Origin: Jackrogersella multiformis
Taxonomy: Eukaryota > Ascomycota > Sordariomycetes > Xylariales > Hypoxylaceae
Assembly (NCBI GenBank): GCA_902806575.1
Contig: CADCXD010000006.1
Coordinates: 744,001-808,000, forward strand
Direction: 5' to 3'
DNA: 64,000 nt
Position 1 is the stretch's first letter. The number at the start of each line of letters is the position of its first letter. The notes under the pieces were generated by a model, which had not been told where the DNA came from, did not search any database, and saw only the letters and a list, made by a program, of their open reading frames with translations. This document shows positions 1 to 13,712 of the stretch, one piece after another. A program made the translations under genes and the position numbers.

Positions 1-42
1 TGATATCTGGTTAGTACATAAACTTCCTTACCATCTTCCAAG

Positions 43-3000
43 AGTCCACTGTTGCTTATATATTATGAATACAGCGATGGAAGGGATCGCGTTATCTTCG
101 AAGCTTTCGAGACATCAGCTACTTCCGAGAAAGTTCTTGCTGCAGAAAATGTCTTGCAATGGGATTTCCCTGGCCGTTCGGCCTCGATTCCTCTCTCCAC
201 CTTTCTTGACGAAGTATTCCAAGAGACTCTCGCCACCTTTCTCGAGCAGGCTAGCATGGAATCCATCCATAGCCTTCGGGCTCATGTCCAGAAGGCAGGA
301 GTATCTGTCACGGAGATCAGAGATACGACTAATCCAGCCCTGATCACACAAATGCTCATGCCGCTTCTTGAGGCCGTCGGCGACTACTTCGAGGCCCCGG
401 TACTCAGAAAGCGAGTGAGGGACGAGGTCAATCTCATGATGGGAGATATACCTTGGCGTCGGCTTCCATTCTGGCTGGTCTTGCGCGTCTTAGCTCAACG
501 CCAACTTTGCCTAATACGTGGTAATGAACAAGGTCGCATGGGCTATAAATTCCTCATGTGTATCCTATTCACCAAGCTTCTGAAGGACTCTGCCGGGACA
601 CTCCACCCGGAATTGAGTCTCATGCTTCGCGCTAAACTTTGCCGTCGCATGGCAAAGCTAGAAATGGACAGAAATGCGAGTGGGCCGGCAGACAGGTCTA
701 TTTGCGAGCCCTTGTTTACTCGAATCGGCTCCATGATTAAAGTAGCCATCGAGGAAGTGACCGTGCAAGTTGATACTGCATGGAATTCCTTCAAGAGGGC
801 GACGACGCGAAATATCCCGAAGATTCCGTCATATGCCCCTGACCACGCCCTTCACCTCTCTCTTCTAAATAGTGGTGGAACTCTGGACCACTTGCTATCT
901 AGCTTACCACCGCGGCGAACGGCACTTGCGTCACTTGATCTTCCGCAGCCACTCGACAAAGCTATCAGAGAAAGGCAGAAATTTACGGACCACGTCTTCC
1001 ACCTCGCGACGATGGAAACGAGCATAGCCTGTAATGAACAGCCTAGCGTAGGCACATCAAGCGACCGCGAAACTCGATGTGTCAAGATTGCTCATCAAAT
1101 AAATCAAGTCTTCGATGAGGTTGGGACCACATATGACTCTGATCCGGAACAGATGAGCGCCATGATCCTCTCGCTTCTCACCCTATGGGTTCAGCTAGAC
1201 GAGTGCGCTATTGAGGCGTGCCCGCTTCTAGGTGACCACCGCCCCGTTTTTGAGCCTGACATTCTCGACGTTCTACTGCTCCCTACGTTGTCTGCTATGC
1301 GCCAGCTCCGAATAGTTCAGGCCTACTTAGCTCAACGCGTGCTACGGTCCTCACGCAGTACTATACTTGGTAATATAGATAAAGACTGCCTCGCCGTGCG
1401 TTACGTTGCCCAGTCGACTGAGATGCAAAAACTAGGCTCACGCATTCAGATTGCATCTGATCGAGCTCGCGACGCTAAGAAATCAGAATGGCTCGTAACC
1501 TGTGAGAGCTACGATAGACACACGGAAGAAATTTTGAATGGTGTATGCTGCTGCTCATGGACTGGCGGCAAGCGTGATGTACGGGGTTGCGGAAAGTGCT
1601 ACCATTGGCGAGTTCGGAATCGTATGCAGATCGAAGTACAAGAGTCATTTCTCCCAGATAACGACCCACACAGATCTAGCGTGATATTCGAGCTTGCTGT
1701 TCCCAAATATATATCTGCATACCGGGACGCAACCTGGCGCATCCTGCACACTCTGGCGCACCCGAACCGGCCCGTCAAACCTTCAGTGCCTTCGATAAAA
1801 TTGGTAGACTGCAAGCCACTTGGTCCCTATTTAGCGACCGGAGCTCAAGGGGTCTCGCTTGCGTCGGCAATCAAGTGCTTCAAACAGACCCATTACAAAT
1901 TTGCTCATGGAAAGGTCCCCTTATCAAATGTCATATTGCCCCTCGGGGCGCGATTCGACTTGTACGACTGCGCCTCGGGACTTTGGGTTAAAGATCTTAG
2001 GGAGCCTCTGACGTTCCAACATCTCTGTGGTATCCACGTCCCGCGAGGGCTCCGAGCCACAATTCTTCCAGCAGTATCACACCCTCCTAGCACCTTCGAC
2101 GGGCCATCATCATATGAGGCACAGGCCAACAAGAGCGAGTGCCCCTCCGCAATGTCCGTCCACGAATTTTCCGCATATCAAAAATTACTCGCCGGCAAGG
2201 TGCGCCGATGGCCCAACATCCTGGTCGAGATGGGATCATCGAATCTGAACTTCAGTAACGAGGACACCACCCACCTAATCTGCCAGCTCGCTGTCCAGGC
2301 CGGCCCCAATCTACCTGGCGAGAGCTTTCGGGCTGTCCACGCCGTGTTTAAGGAACCAGTTTTTCTTGAACGCTTAGCAGATCTAATCGAAACACGATTG
2401 CACGCGATATCAACTAATTGGCGCGAATATAATTGCATGGAACTCCTTATTACACTTATCCTTCGGCTGATCTCTCTATCGTCTGGCTCGTGGACGGATC
2501 GTGCGGGGGCCTTACTTAGGCTTGCGCGGGACGCCACTTTGATTTGGATTGCTCGTCTTCGACAGGAAGCGCAAACGGCAGACGACGCTGATTCGGTGGA
2601 ACGGGCTACAAAATACGGCTTCTATGCCGCATTGCTATGCCGGCGGACATTCGCCGCCCACGTCGAGCGGAGACAGGATATCAGCACCGAGGACCTCACC
2701 TCCTGGGTTCAGGCTTCTGTGGCATTGCAAGAAAACCTCCTGAATGACATCAACAAACTACTACAGACGTCGAGAAGCATGCTGATCCGTGACACGAAGA
2801 TGGCATATCAACTCCGGCATTTTCTCAGGAGCGCCGTAGAAGCCCACCCCGAGAGCGTTGGAGATGGGATCGCTAGGAGCTGGTCCAATTCTACTGACGG
2901 TATCCCCACAACGATTTCCCAATGGAACTTCCTTGAGTCACGAAGCTACTGGGTTGTCGCGACAAATTCAGAAGCTCAAGAGCGGTCAAGCTTTAGGGAA

Positions 3001-6000
3001 ATACTGCATTGCCATATCCTTGAAGGGCACCTGCTGGTCAACGGTAAGCCGCGAGGCAAGCTACCACTCCAGATTCGCAATGATCCAGCTGTGAAAGACC
3101 TTTTCGGCAACCAACACCTCTTGACATACCCGTCGTCTCTGCCAGGAATGCTACATCGGCTAGCAATTTCTATACGCGGCACAGAGGTGCATTTTGGCTT
3201 GCGTGATGAGCAGGTCATCATTCGCGCCCGGACAAATAATGATTTACTTGAGTTCATGCCTAAGCAGATTTTCACCGGTCCAGATAGCTTCGACTTACCG
3301 GCAGAGTTACTGGACAATTGCGTACACTGGCTCAACCTGGACACGAAGTGCGTAGAAATTCGTCGGATGCCAGCAATCTGGATCAAACGGAAGCGAGATT
3401 GGGTTATCGACGTTATGCGACGTCAGGCTTATCGTGGCAATGTCACGCTTGTCGACCCTCAGTCGAACGTATTTCTCCAGGTTGCGAGAGCACTTCAACA
3501 TTTCGAGAAGCCAGAGAAGCTGACAGTGTTCCAACCCCAGAAAGGCAGGCTGTCGGTAGAGCTCCGCCACCTGGAACTGTCATTCTTCGTGAACAAAAGC
3601 GGACTTCTCGAGTGCCGGCAACTTAAGGCGGAAATCGACACTGATCAGGACGCAGGCACATGGTTTGGTCTTGAGAGCAAGATCGTGCTTAGAGACATCA
3701 TTTCTAAAGAGCGGAGTATCATCGTGCCGCTCGGAACTATACAGTCCAAGAAGCATGGAATGCATGTCAAAGTATACGTAAAAAACGCCCACGAATACGG
3801 CAGATACATAATTGACGAGAATCTGCATAGACTTTCGTGCCCCCCGGAACCGCTGCACTTGTATACGAAGGCTCTCTATCACGCCATAACAGCTTCCTGC
3901 CTACCTGATGCTCTGACCGGTCGCACAGGTACAGAGGAGGCATTTCACATTCTCCGATCGGGTGCTGCCAAGCCGTGGACCTCGCTGGGAGATACTCTGG
4001 AAGATACCATGCATACACTTGGGAGACTAGAATCATTATCTCCTCACAGGGAATACTACCCACCAGAGGTCAGGCGCCTGCAGAAGGTCGACTGGAATAA
4101 AGACCTAACCATCACGATACAACATGATGGCTACGAGTCGTTGATCCAAGATATCATCAAGAGATCTAGTCAGCTTCAAGAATTTGCTAGCATCCGAACG
4201 AAGGGTGTCCACCCAGGGAAGTCGAACCATCTCCGCCGACGTGGTGAGATACGCCGACAACTCTACGATCGCCCAACTTTGGACACATCAGTTCAAATGG
4301 CTCAAGATGTCCCCTATAGAACACGCGATCGCAAAACAAACCCCAGTGCCACGAATGTTTATGAGATTGCACATCTAATTGTTACGGGCTGCTCTAATAT
4401 ATATATGAGCACTAGACTAACGTCTACGCTCGAGTCCTGGAACGCCATAAGTGGATTTGATTGCAGAGATATCTCGCTTTCAAACAACAAACCTCTTATT
4501 AATCAAATCGTGGATCCAATTAATGAGCAATGGGGAGATCTCGTTAACTTCTGTCGTCATGTAGACAGCCAAGTTCCCGTGCTATTTCGCCTCGGGCTGC
4601 TGGCCTTCATGCCTAACTCTGATATGAACGCCATTCGTTCGCTTGCAGCGTTTTATTGCATTGGCGAGCTTAGAGAGCTGGAGCCGCCAGCCTACAAAAG
4701 TTTCGTAGAGTTTAAATCACGCGGGAAGCCCGGAATTGACCTCCTGCAGAAGCTCATACTCCAAGCTCGTTCCGCCTTTAGAACTAGCTACAATTCAGAA
4801 GACTTATCCGGGGGCCACAAACTTGCTCGCCATGTTTTGTCTCAGTGGCCGATCCCTGCCGAAAGTCTATCAACGGGGGATCTGGACGTGGATATTATCA
4901 ACGTTCCCTCAGTCTTAGACAAGATAAGACCCGAGTGGGAGCGCAGAAGGGGGAACATGGAGCTAGAAAGCTATATCAACCAAGTCCAAGCGGTCCTGGA
5001 CTCTCGCGGAGGGCAACGAATTACTGCGGCGCCGATTATATGGAAGCCCAAGGAACCAGCGTTTATTAGCCTGAAGCACCCCCAAATAATTCCATCAGTC
5101 AGTCTGGACTTGGTAGCCAAGGTCGGTCCTCCTTTAGGGACTTTGGGTACCGACACGCCACCAAAGGCCACAAACACTGTCATGCATGTAGAGACATCGA
5201 AGATTTCCAACCACGAGCCTTCCAGCGAAATAATAGAACTCGAGAGAATTCTTAACAAGTTCGCAAAGTCCCCCGACGAGTTACGTAGGCGTTACGGTAG
5301 CGACCTTCTCCAAAGCCTGATGGCCCTCAAGGACTTAGACTTGGCGACATATAGGGACCCCGAAGTCCCTGTACCTACACCCGAAGCCGTAGTCCAGGCT
5401 ATAACTCAGGTCCGCGACACGATTAGTTCCGATGCTGCAAAACTCTCTACCGCCCTTTCTGCCGATGACGGCCGGGCTATGTGGTTGAAGCTCGGTGATA
5501 TCTGGCCCTGCACAACCCCAACCGAAATGTTGGAGCTGTTAAGATCCACTTCGTCGTATAAATTTGGACCTGGTATGAAGGAAGCACTCGTACGGTATGG
5601 GCTAACTATCGCAAGTCTGCAGCAACTAGAACGCATCAAAGGAGCCTTGCTGAGAGGGGATCTACGCGCGCTGAACGAGGAGGTTCGTAACGCAGGCCAC
5701 GAGAATTGGTCTCCTCTTCAGCTGCCAGACTGGCTGTTGCTGGAGATCGACAGCAATATTCTCATTCGAGCTGAACAGGTAGATGTAGCTCGAGCCATCA
5801 TGGAGCCATCGTCAGGGGACAACAGCGTTATACAAATGAACATGGGAAAGGGTGAGTATAACTTGGAGCCACGACAGTCGATATCGCTGAAACATTGGTG
5901 CTGACCCTGCCTAGGCAAAACCTCGTGCATCGTTCCCATGGTCGTAGCTATCTTGGCCGATGGGGGAAATATCTCGCGTCTCATTGTTCCCAAGGCTCTC

Positions 6001-9000
6001 ATCGCGCAGACAGCGCAAACGATGCAATCTCGATTAGGAGGTCTCGTAGGTCGCGATGTGCTCCATATACCCTTTTCGCGCAAGACGCGAACGACACCAG
6101 AAATGCTATCACTCTACGCCGAGCTTCACCACGAATCGCGCGAAAAGAAGGGTCTTATCCTTACTAGCCATGAGCATATCCTGTCGTATAAGGTCAGTGG
6201 GTGGCAGTACCTTGTCGATGGTAGACTCGGGGCGGCCACGACCATGATTGAATTTCAGGAGTGGCTGGATGATCACTGCAGAGATATCCTGGACGAATGT
6301 GATTTCACGCTATCGGTAAAGACGCAGCTCAACTACCCAGGTGGCTCTGAGCTAGCTGTCGACGGGCATCCCTTCCGATGGGAGGTCGCCCAGGAGTTGC
6401 TCGCCTCAGCAGCCCGTCATATTTCGGTCCTGCGAAATGAATTCCCAGGCAGCATCGACGTGCTGGAGCGGCCTGGATCGTATCCTCTAGTTCACATTCT
6501 AAAGAGCCACGTAGAGGATGCTCTTCTTAACCGCATAGTCGACGACGTCTGTGCCGGAAGAAGCATATTCCTTCGCCCCGCCGACGCGAGCTTCCCGACA
6601 CGGCAGACACTTATCAGACGAGCTCTCACGGAGAAGAGACCCGACGCAAGCATGCTGACGCAGGCGTCTAGCGCGTTTACCGACCCGCAGGTGGCATCCA
6701 AAATACTCCTCATCGTCCGGGGTCTCGTGACGAATGGTATATTACTCCTATGCCTCAGCAGGCGATGGAACGTCCAGTACGGTCTTCATCCGGGAAGAGA
6801 CCCCATAGCAGTCCCTTTCGAGGCAAAAGGCACACCGTCGGAGCAGTCGGAATTCGGCCACCCAGACGTTGCGATAATTTTCACTTGTCTGTCGTTCTAC
6901 TACACCGGCCTAACACCCAAGCAGCTCCGCCAAGGGCTTCAGCATATCCTCCAGTCGGACGACCCGGCTACGCAGTATGCTTGGTGGTCTTCTGGTTGCG
7001 ATAGTTTACCGGAGGCGTTGCACCACTGGAACGCAATCAATATCGACGACGGAGGCCAGATGGCAGAGATGTGCAAGCATCTGCGGCTAAACCGCACAGT
7101 CATCAACCATTACATGAACCATTTCGTGTTTCCCCTGCACGCAAGACAGTTCGACACCAAACTCCAAGCTTCCGCATGGGATATACCGCTATGTTCGAAG
7201 GGACGGCCTGGGGCTAAGACGACGGGGTTCAGTGGGACTAACGACAACCGTATGATGCTCCCACTAACAATCCGACAGGATGAGCTGCCTAGCTTGCGAC
7301 AGACAAGCGCCGAGGTGCTCTCATATCTATTACAGCCACGCAACCGCGGATACCAGGTGACCGCAGACGGCCACGGCAAGCGTTTGAGCGAAGAAGGTCT
7401 ATTGTATCAGTTAAAAGACAGGGCCATTCGAATTCTAATCGACGCAGGCGCCTACATTCTCGAGATGGACAACAAGACACTCGCCAGCACGTGGCTACGT
7501 ATCGACCACGAAGCTAAGGCTGCCGTTTACTTCGGGAAAGATAACAAGGCTTGGGTACATTATCGTGGTGAAACGAAGACCGACGTCCCGCTCGTAGCGA
7601 CCCCATTCGCTGATAACCTCAACGAGTGCGTCGTCTATTTCGACGAGGCACACACACGAGGGGTGGATTTTAAGATGCCGGCGAGAGCGCACGGCGCACT
7701 GACACTCGCGCTGAAGCAGACGAAAGATTTTACCATGCAGGGTTAGTAGCGCAATCTCGTTTCTTTCGCGCTAGATTTCATTCATATTTCTCTACCCCTA
7801 CCCCCTGCCACTAAGTGATCTTCAGACGGATGGTCATACTAACAAGTTCTAACCATTTCTATTTATAGCTGCGATGCGTCTTCGTCAACTACGTAGCACC
7901 CAGTGTATAACCTTTTTCGCGCCTCCTGAAGTTGACCAGAGTATTAAAGATTTCTGCCATCCAAGTTTCAATGGTAGACTAGATTCGTCACACGTCATCT
8001 CGTGGCTCCTAGAACAAACCTGCCGCGGTATCGAAGACATGCGGGGCTTATACGCCGCCCAAGGCATTGACTTCTGCCATCGTAGCGACGCAACACTGCG
8101 CTACCGGGATTTTTTGGTTGACTCTACTCATCGTGCAAAGCTGCTAAAGGTCCTGCAGCAACCGGAGCGGCAGACACTGGAGCAGTTGTACGGGGTAGAT
8201 TCTGTACCCTCTACTATAGGTTCCGTCGAAGTCATGTCCACTCCGCATCTACAGGCATTCTTAGATCAACTACACCAGTCCCGTGACAATATTAGTGCAG
8301 CCCAAACGGGTGCCTTGGAGGAGGTAGAACAAGAGCGCGAAGTGCAAATTCAAGCTGAGCAGGTGCGTCAATTGCAGAAGCCACTGCGATACAGTGCCCT
8401 AGCCTTCCCGGGTTTGGATGTCGCTATTGCATCATTCGTGAAGACTGGAAAGCTAGATACCGAATCGAGCAGTCAGGAAAACGCTGCATTCGAGCAAGCG
8501 TTTGCTTACGTGGCGAGATCAAGCATCGGAAGGCGATATGGCGTGCGCAGCACGGGCTCGAGGCTATTCGTATCCAGGGAATTTGGGAGAACGGTTTGTA
8601 TTCGTGGAAAAGATGGGAAGGTGGCTGATAATTTCTTGGTAAGTACCTTATATCATCCTTCGACATCATTAATAAAACTGAATGCGTGTGAGCAATAGAT
8701 ACTAACGGTAAATTATATAGCGGCCCGTAGAATGGATTCTCTGGAGCCCTTCAACCCAGACGGCGCTAGTCGTCATCCCCGAGGAGGCCGAGTTTGTTAT
8801 TTCTACTCTCCAAATGTTGCATGGCAATAGATCCGCCGTTCACCTGATTGCCTACGCCGCGCCAGTTACTAAAACTATGGTCCCATTTAACCAATTCCGA
8901 TACTATAGTCTACCTCAACTCCCGGCACACCATAGTTTGCCTGAATGGTTTCGAGTTGAATTGGGCATACTGGCTGGACGGCTCTACGTCGACTCAGCCG

Positions 9001-9251
9001 AATGGGAATTGCTAGCTAGATATTTCCAGCCAACATCAACAGCCGCGGAAATTCACTGGGACGACGGCGGGAGATCGGACCTTGAGAATAGGGATCATCC
9101 TGTTCGATGCGCGGACGATCCTGCTCAATTTCTTCTGGAGTGGCTTTCACTCCGTCGCAGAGCACAGAACGTGCTGCACACCCCTATGGGATACATATGC
9201 ACCAGTCGAAACCCGGAAGCAGGTCACCCACTCCACGAGTCTAAATCGTAG
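43..9251 (+). CDS. Giant DUF3638/DUF3645 protein (5' partial)
   Basis: Four exons join in frame: about 43-5851, 5915-7741, 7869-8638 and 8721-9251, with introns of 63, 127 and 82 bp, giving about 2,970 residues. The family usually starts some 100 residues earlier; here an in-frame stop at 19-21 and a candidate acceptor near 42 imply an upstream exon outside the window. Recognised as the fungal giant family with an N-terminal DUF6606-like region, DUF3638 and DUF3645. Visible marks are a cysteine cluster near residue 500 (VCCCSW then CGKC), a P-loop MGKGKTS near residue 1935, a DECDFTLS acidic motif near 2060, FDEAHTRGVDF near 2510, and the conserved FFAPPEVD segment at the start of exon 3. These resemble motifs I, II and V of SF2 helicase/SecA-type ATPases. 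Databases sometimes label the family ubiquitinyl hydrolase; I see no cysteine-protease signature. Cellular role unknown. Confidence 0.88.
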
Positions 9252-9630
9252 TCTTCACCCGGAATTTTGTTAGGTTGGCGACTCAAGGAATCGCCGCATA
9301 CTTCTTGTAGTTCGTCTTACTACCTCGGTCGCAAATACATTGAAATCGCGAGGATTAGATTGTAAGCCCGCATCTGTCCGGGCATGCCCCTGTGTGTTTA
9401 TTCTGCGTCTCAAGAGTTCGATAGTCAATTTCAAGTTCTTTAATCCTTCTCAATTGTCAGGTGAAATAAAAAAACGCTGCGGTGTGGGACATGCTGCCGT
9501 ATTAAAAATTAAAAACAATTAAAAAAAGAACTACATAAGGATATGTATACTTTCAATTTTAGAATACCAGAGTCAACCACTAAACCATAGTCCAGCTTAT
9601 AAACAATGTTTTAGGCGCTTGGACAGAAGC
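9252..9630. other. Intergenic, convergent 3' ends
   Basis: This gap lies between the 3' ends of the DUF3638 gene and the minus-strand rhodopsin gene. It is A+T-rich with an A-run near 9465-9530. No gene was seen; it probably holds both 3' UTRs. Confidence 0.6.
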
Positions 9631-10979
9631 CTACCGCGCAGGGTTCTCACTCCAGTTAATTTCCACACTTGTATTCTTCACGATGATACACTTCTGGCTT
9701 GAATTGTCATCAAGTCGCTCCCATTCGCCTCCTTTGCTTTGGACTGTCGCAGTTGTCTGGCCTCCCCGCATTGCACCGAGATGAACAGATCCTGTTGGGT
9801 CCGCCGATCCGCCTTGCTTTTTGGAAGATTTACTCGAAGACCATCCGTGTCTTTTCTTTAGTAACGGTCGCAGAGAAGGGAGAGAGCCGGCAATAATGCC
9901 TAACCCACATTCGCAAGCCGTCCAAAAGGATAGATAGCCAAATTTAACTAAACATGTTAGCATGCCGAATATGGTTTATACTCATCGAACTTACATAGTT
10001 GGTCAAGTTCACTCAAGTAGCTCGATACGAATTGAAGGCGCACGAGGGTGGAAACGCTTGCTCTAGTAACGTTAAATACGCACCGCCTCTTGCCAATGTA
10101 TAGAATCGGCATATGATATGTATAAGGTACGGCGAACACTCACATTACACCCAAAGCTAGAATTCCGCAAACCGTGATTTTTTGTTTCTGTTTCATTTGG
10201 AGACCCCAAACCCTAGTGGTAGGTAAATGCGGTTAGATAGGCACAGGTCGAACATATTATAGCTGACAACTTACATGAAAGATGGCGTAATAGCGCAGGC
10301 CAAGTCCGTGATAACAGTGACTATAGATATGGCTAAAGTTGCCTTATAGAGCATTCCGGTTGTGTCGCAAGTCCCGAGGCTCTTGTCCCATGTCGCTTGT
10401 ATCGGTTGACAATTAAGTATACCAACAGCAAAGCACGCCGCCGCACTTAAGACACTCATAACGATGATGCCCCATAAGGGGTAAGCATAACGTCTGGACT
10501 GCGTAATTCGAAGGAGGGCGACGCAGATGCTAGATTTTATAGCCGGCAAGGCGGTTATGTAAGTGATCTGAAATAAAAAAAAGTCTGGCGAGACGTCAGC
10601 TGGGTACCAAATCTTAGGCCTTAGGATTGCGCGCACATATGCTTGCCTGTGACTTCATTCTGCCCGATGGGTCGGCTGCCTCGATAGTTTCGTCTCTCGA
10701 TCCTAGACCGTAGAATGTACCCGCCATCACACTCGTGCACATAGGAAACGAGATAATCTATGTAAAGCAGAGTTGGTTAGCAGTGATTTTAATCGCGTGT
10801 AAATAAAATCAACCCACCGCACCCAGAACCATCAGGTAGTCATCGACGCCAAGCGCTTTGTTACCACGTCGCACAATAACACGCATTATAATCACGGCCA
10901 TATATACAAGCGTGAGGACTAGGGTCAGAGAAAATATTATCGCGGCTTCGCCCTTGGGCACCATCGATGGCACCGCCAT
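9631..10979 (-). CDS. Rhodopsin-domain (PTH11-like) membrane protein
   Basis: Read on the minus strand, six exons join in frame: 10818-10979, 10647-10757, 10275-10567, 10144-10212, 9995-10062 and 9631-9947, giving 339 residues. It belongs to the fungal rhodopsin-domain family (Fung_rhodopsin/PTH11-related), predicted seven-helix plasma-membrane proteins. The family pattern is clear: LGVDDYLMVL after helix 2, SSICVALLRI, YPLWGIIVMS, the CQPIQATWDKSLG motif before helix 5, TPSFMVWGLQMK, and ECGLGIIAGSLPSLRPL in helix 7. The polar tail after helix 7 is about 75 residues. Intron 2 (10568-10646) appears to use a GC donor (GCAAGC) with a CTGAC branch point and a CAG acceptor. The other introns are GT-AG. 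The start at 10979 is the first ATG before the hydrophobic N-terminus. The ligand is unknown. Confidence 0.82.
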
Positions 10980-12538
10980 CTTCTCGTACTGGTATTCAGC
11001 TTTTTGAAGCCTGGCAAAGGGAAGAAATAGAAAGCAAATGAGTGGCTAAAAGATAAGGCTTATATTAATAAACGTGATAATAATGGGGGAAGTTTTACCT
11101 ATATATATATACATTCTCGTTAAGGGTTTAATATTACCTACCTAGGTAGGTAGTGTAGTCCCTTGACAACTTATTTCGGCATCACGGGGAATCTCCTAAG
11201 AATATATTCTTCCCCGGTTTTATCTTTTACTTACCTAGGTAAATATATGCGTACCTAACCTTATGTATTAACACGTAATGGCTCATTCTTCAAATAAATA
11301 AAACATAAAAAACCCCGTAGTTTTTAGATACGAGCAGAAATTACGTATAATAGTTAGTTTATGACACCAAGAAATCGTAAGACGATACAGCAAAGGTAAG
11401 GAGGCGGCGTAGAAAAACTAGACCCGCCGAATAAAGACCACACTATTAGTGTATGTAACTACCAATACCCGAAACATCAGAACTTTAAGTATGGTACACG
11501 GGTTTACATGGTATAACGCATGGATGGTTCGAAAATACATCCATACACCACCAGGCGAGATCCCACCTATTAGTAAGAATAGGTTAGATTCCTATTAGCG
11601 CTATTGGTATCTCGCTGGTAGCTTAATTACACCTTCGCCAGGAAGGCTTTTTACTTCATCACAGCTCTTTCGGGTATTATTAAGTACGAATAAGCAGCAT
11701 ACGTACATTGATCCGTATTTACGGTTGAATTGGTTCATTCCTCACCGTGGTTTATTTTGCAGTCTTGGTGTCGAAATAGGTGCTTAATGATTTCAGATGG
11801 TGTAAATCGCGGTAGTTTTCGCGTAGTTTATCACTTACTTAAGGTACGAATGACGCTAATAAAGGTTTGTTCCATAAGACAACTTTTGTCGGTCTTATCG
11901 TGCACTGATTAAACCTGTTAACAACTGTATACCTATTATAATTAAATATTTTATATAGTAATATGTATTATTTATTAAGTACTTACAGTTGGTTGGCGGG
12001 CTCGTACAGCTGCTGGTGGAACTGACAAGGGGTGTTACATGGTTGAAAACGTACACTAGGTTACATACCTAGGTAGGTAACGCATGACTGCGGCACGGAA
12101 ATTCTAGTCTGGAGCCTTGGAAGTTTAGTAAACTTAGGTAAGTAGGTACTTACGGATTATGTATTCGCCCCTAAATGTATGGTTAAGATCTTAAACGTAT
12201 AATTGTATAATGAGATATACATGAATCTTACAAATAACTTACCTTATAAGGAAATTATATATTACGTGAGAAATGATCGGTGTAAAGTGCATTAGTGTAA
12301 TGTACGTGGCAAGCGTATGCGTGGATATCAAAAGGGATAACCCATTCGCCATCTTGATTTCCAAATAAATGTCGTGTAGATCGACAGGGCCAGAATCTTG
12401 ACCCTGGTTTATATCTAGATTTAAAAGCCAGTCGGTACTCGTCTCGCTTGATCTAATGTTACAGCTGAATATAACGGCCTGCCTCTTTTAATTGTTATCT
12501 TAGAAATACCACTCCTTTCTGCACAGAGACTTGTCGCG
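10980..12538. other. Divergent intergenic region
   Basis: This is the shared upstream region of the minus-strand rhodopsin gene and the plus-strand phosphotransferase. It is A+T-rich, with a perfect ACCTACCTAGGTAGGT palindrome at 11136-11151 and a related copy near 12066-12081. A TTTATATCTAG stretch near 12409 could serve as a TATA-like element. No coding region was seen. Confidence 0.55.
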
Positions 12539-13712
12539 ATGACCATGGCCTCTACGACCGAGACACCTATCGAGGAGCTCCCGCTGGTTCCAGAGGAGAT
12601 AACGGCCCAGTGGCTGGAGTCCAAGCTGGGACACAAGATCAAGTCAATCTCGTTGACGAGAAGCATATTCGGCACGGCCAGCAAGCTGTTTTACTCCATC
12701 GAGTATGCGGAATCAGTGGTAGATCCAGCTTCGCGACCGACAAAGATTTGTATCAAGGGCCAGTTCGACCCTGCTATGGCAGCAGCTGTACCTTGGACTA
12801 TACTCCTGGCACAGAATGAGGCCATATTCTTTGCAAGGCTTGCGTCAGTTGTTAAGCACATGGATTATCCTAAGGGTTGGTGGGGAGGGACTAACTCAAA
12901 GCAAGGCATCGCCATCATGTCTGATCTGAACGCAGAGGGGTGTACATTTCCTCCCGAAGCACCAGCCTACCCGGTGGAAAAAGTACTTGACGGCGTCGTC
13001 CAGATGGCTGGTCTGCACGCCCAGTTTTGGGGCAACAGCGAGAAGGATTACCCATGTAAGTCAAAACCGCGTCTTGAGAACCCTCATATCAAGTCCGGTC
13101 TGGATGATACCTATATAATAAACACACAACTGATAAATACTCTTCCATATAGGGATCATAAATTACTATGACGAGGCCATGAGGGCTATCACCGAGCCGT
13201 GGGCTAGCGCCGTTCTCGAGGATTGGCGGCCTAAAATTCCGGAGTACTTGATGGACGGCGCACGTATCAGGGCGGCGCAGGAGAAGTGTTATGCGCAGCG
13301 CAACCCGAAGTTCCGAACGCTAATACACGGCGATACGCACATGGGCAACACATACTTCACGGCGGAAGGCCATACGCGCTTTCTAGATTGGTCGGCGTAT
13401 CATTTCGGGTCGTGCTTTCACGACGTCGTCTACTTCCTCTCCTCGATGCTAAGCATCGAAGACCGCCGCGCGCACGAGATGGAGATCCTTGACCACTACT
13501 TGGAGGCCCTTCATCGCATGGGCGGGCCAAAGTTTGACCGCAACGACGAGGACCTTATGATCGAGTATAAGCGATCATACCTAGCCAACCTCATTTGGCC
13601 CGTCTGCGGCACCGAGTTGCAAAGTAAAGAGCGCGTCTATGCTTTGGCCGAACGCACTTTTGCCGCCTGGGGGGATCACAAGGTTATTGAGATACTCGAA
13701 AGTCAGTCATAA
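12539..13712 (+). CDS. APH/CHK-like phosphotransferase
   Basis: Two exons, 12539-13055 and 13153-13712, joined across a 97 bp GTAAGT...TAG intron (phase 1), give 358 residues. A second in-frame ATG at 12545 sits in a better context (ACCATGG) and may be the true start. The protein has the aminoglycoside phosphotransferase/CHK (ecdysteroid kinase-like) fold signature: an N-lobe ending in a lysine-bearing KICIKG strand, the catalytic LIHGDTHMGNTY loop and the metal-binding FLDWSAYHFG motif, then FHDVVYFL. These enzymes phosphorylate small hydroxylated compounds with ATP. The substrate cannot be read from sequence. The gene stands alone between two long gene-free stretches, so context does not help. 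Confidence 0.85.
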
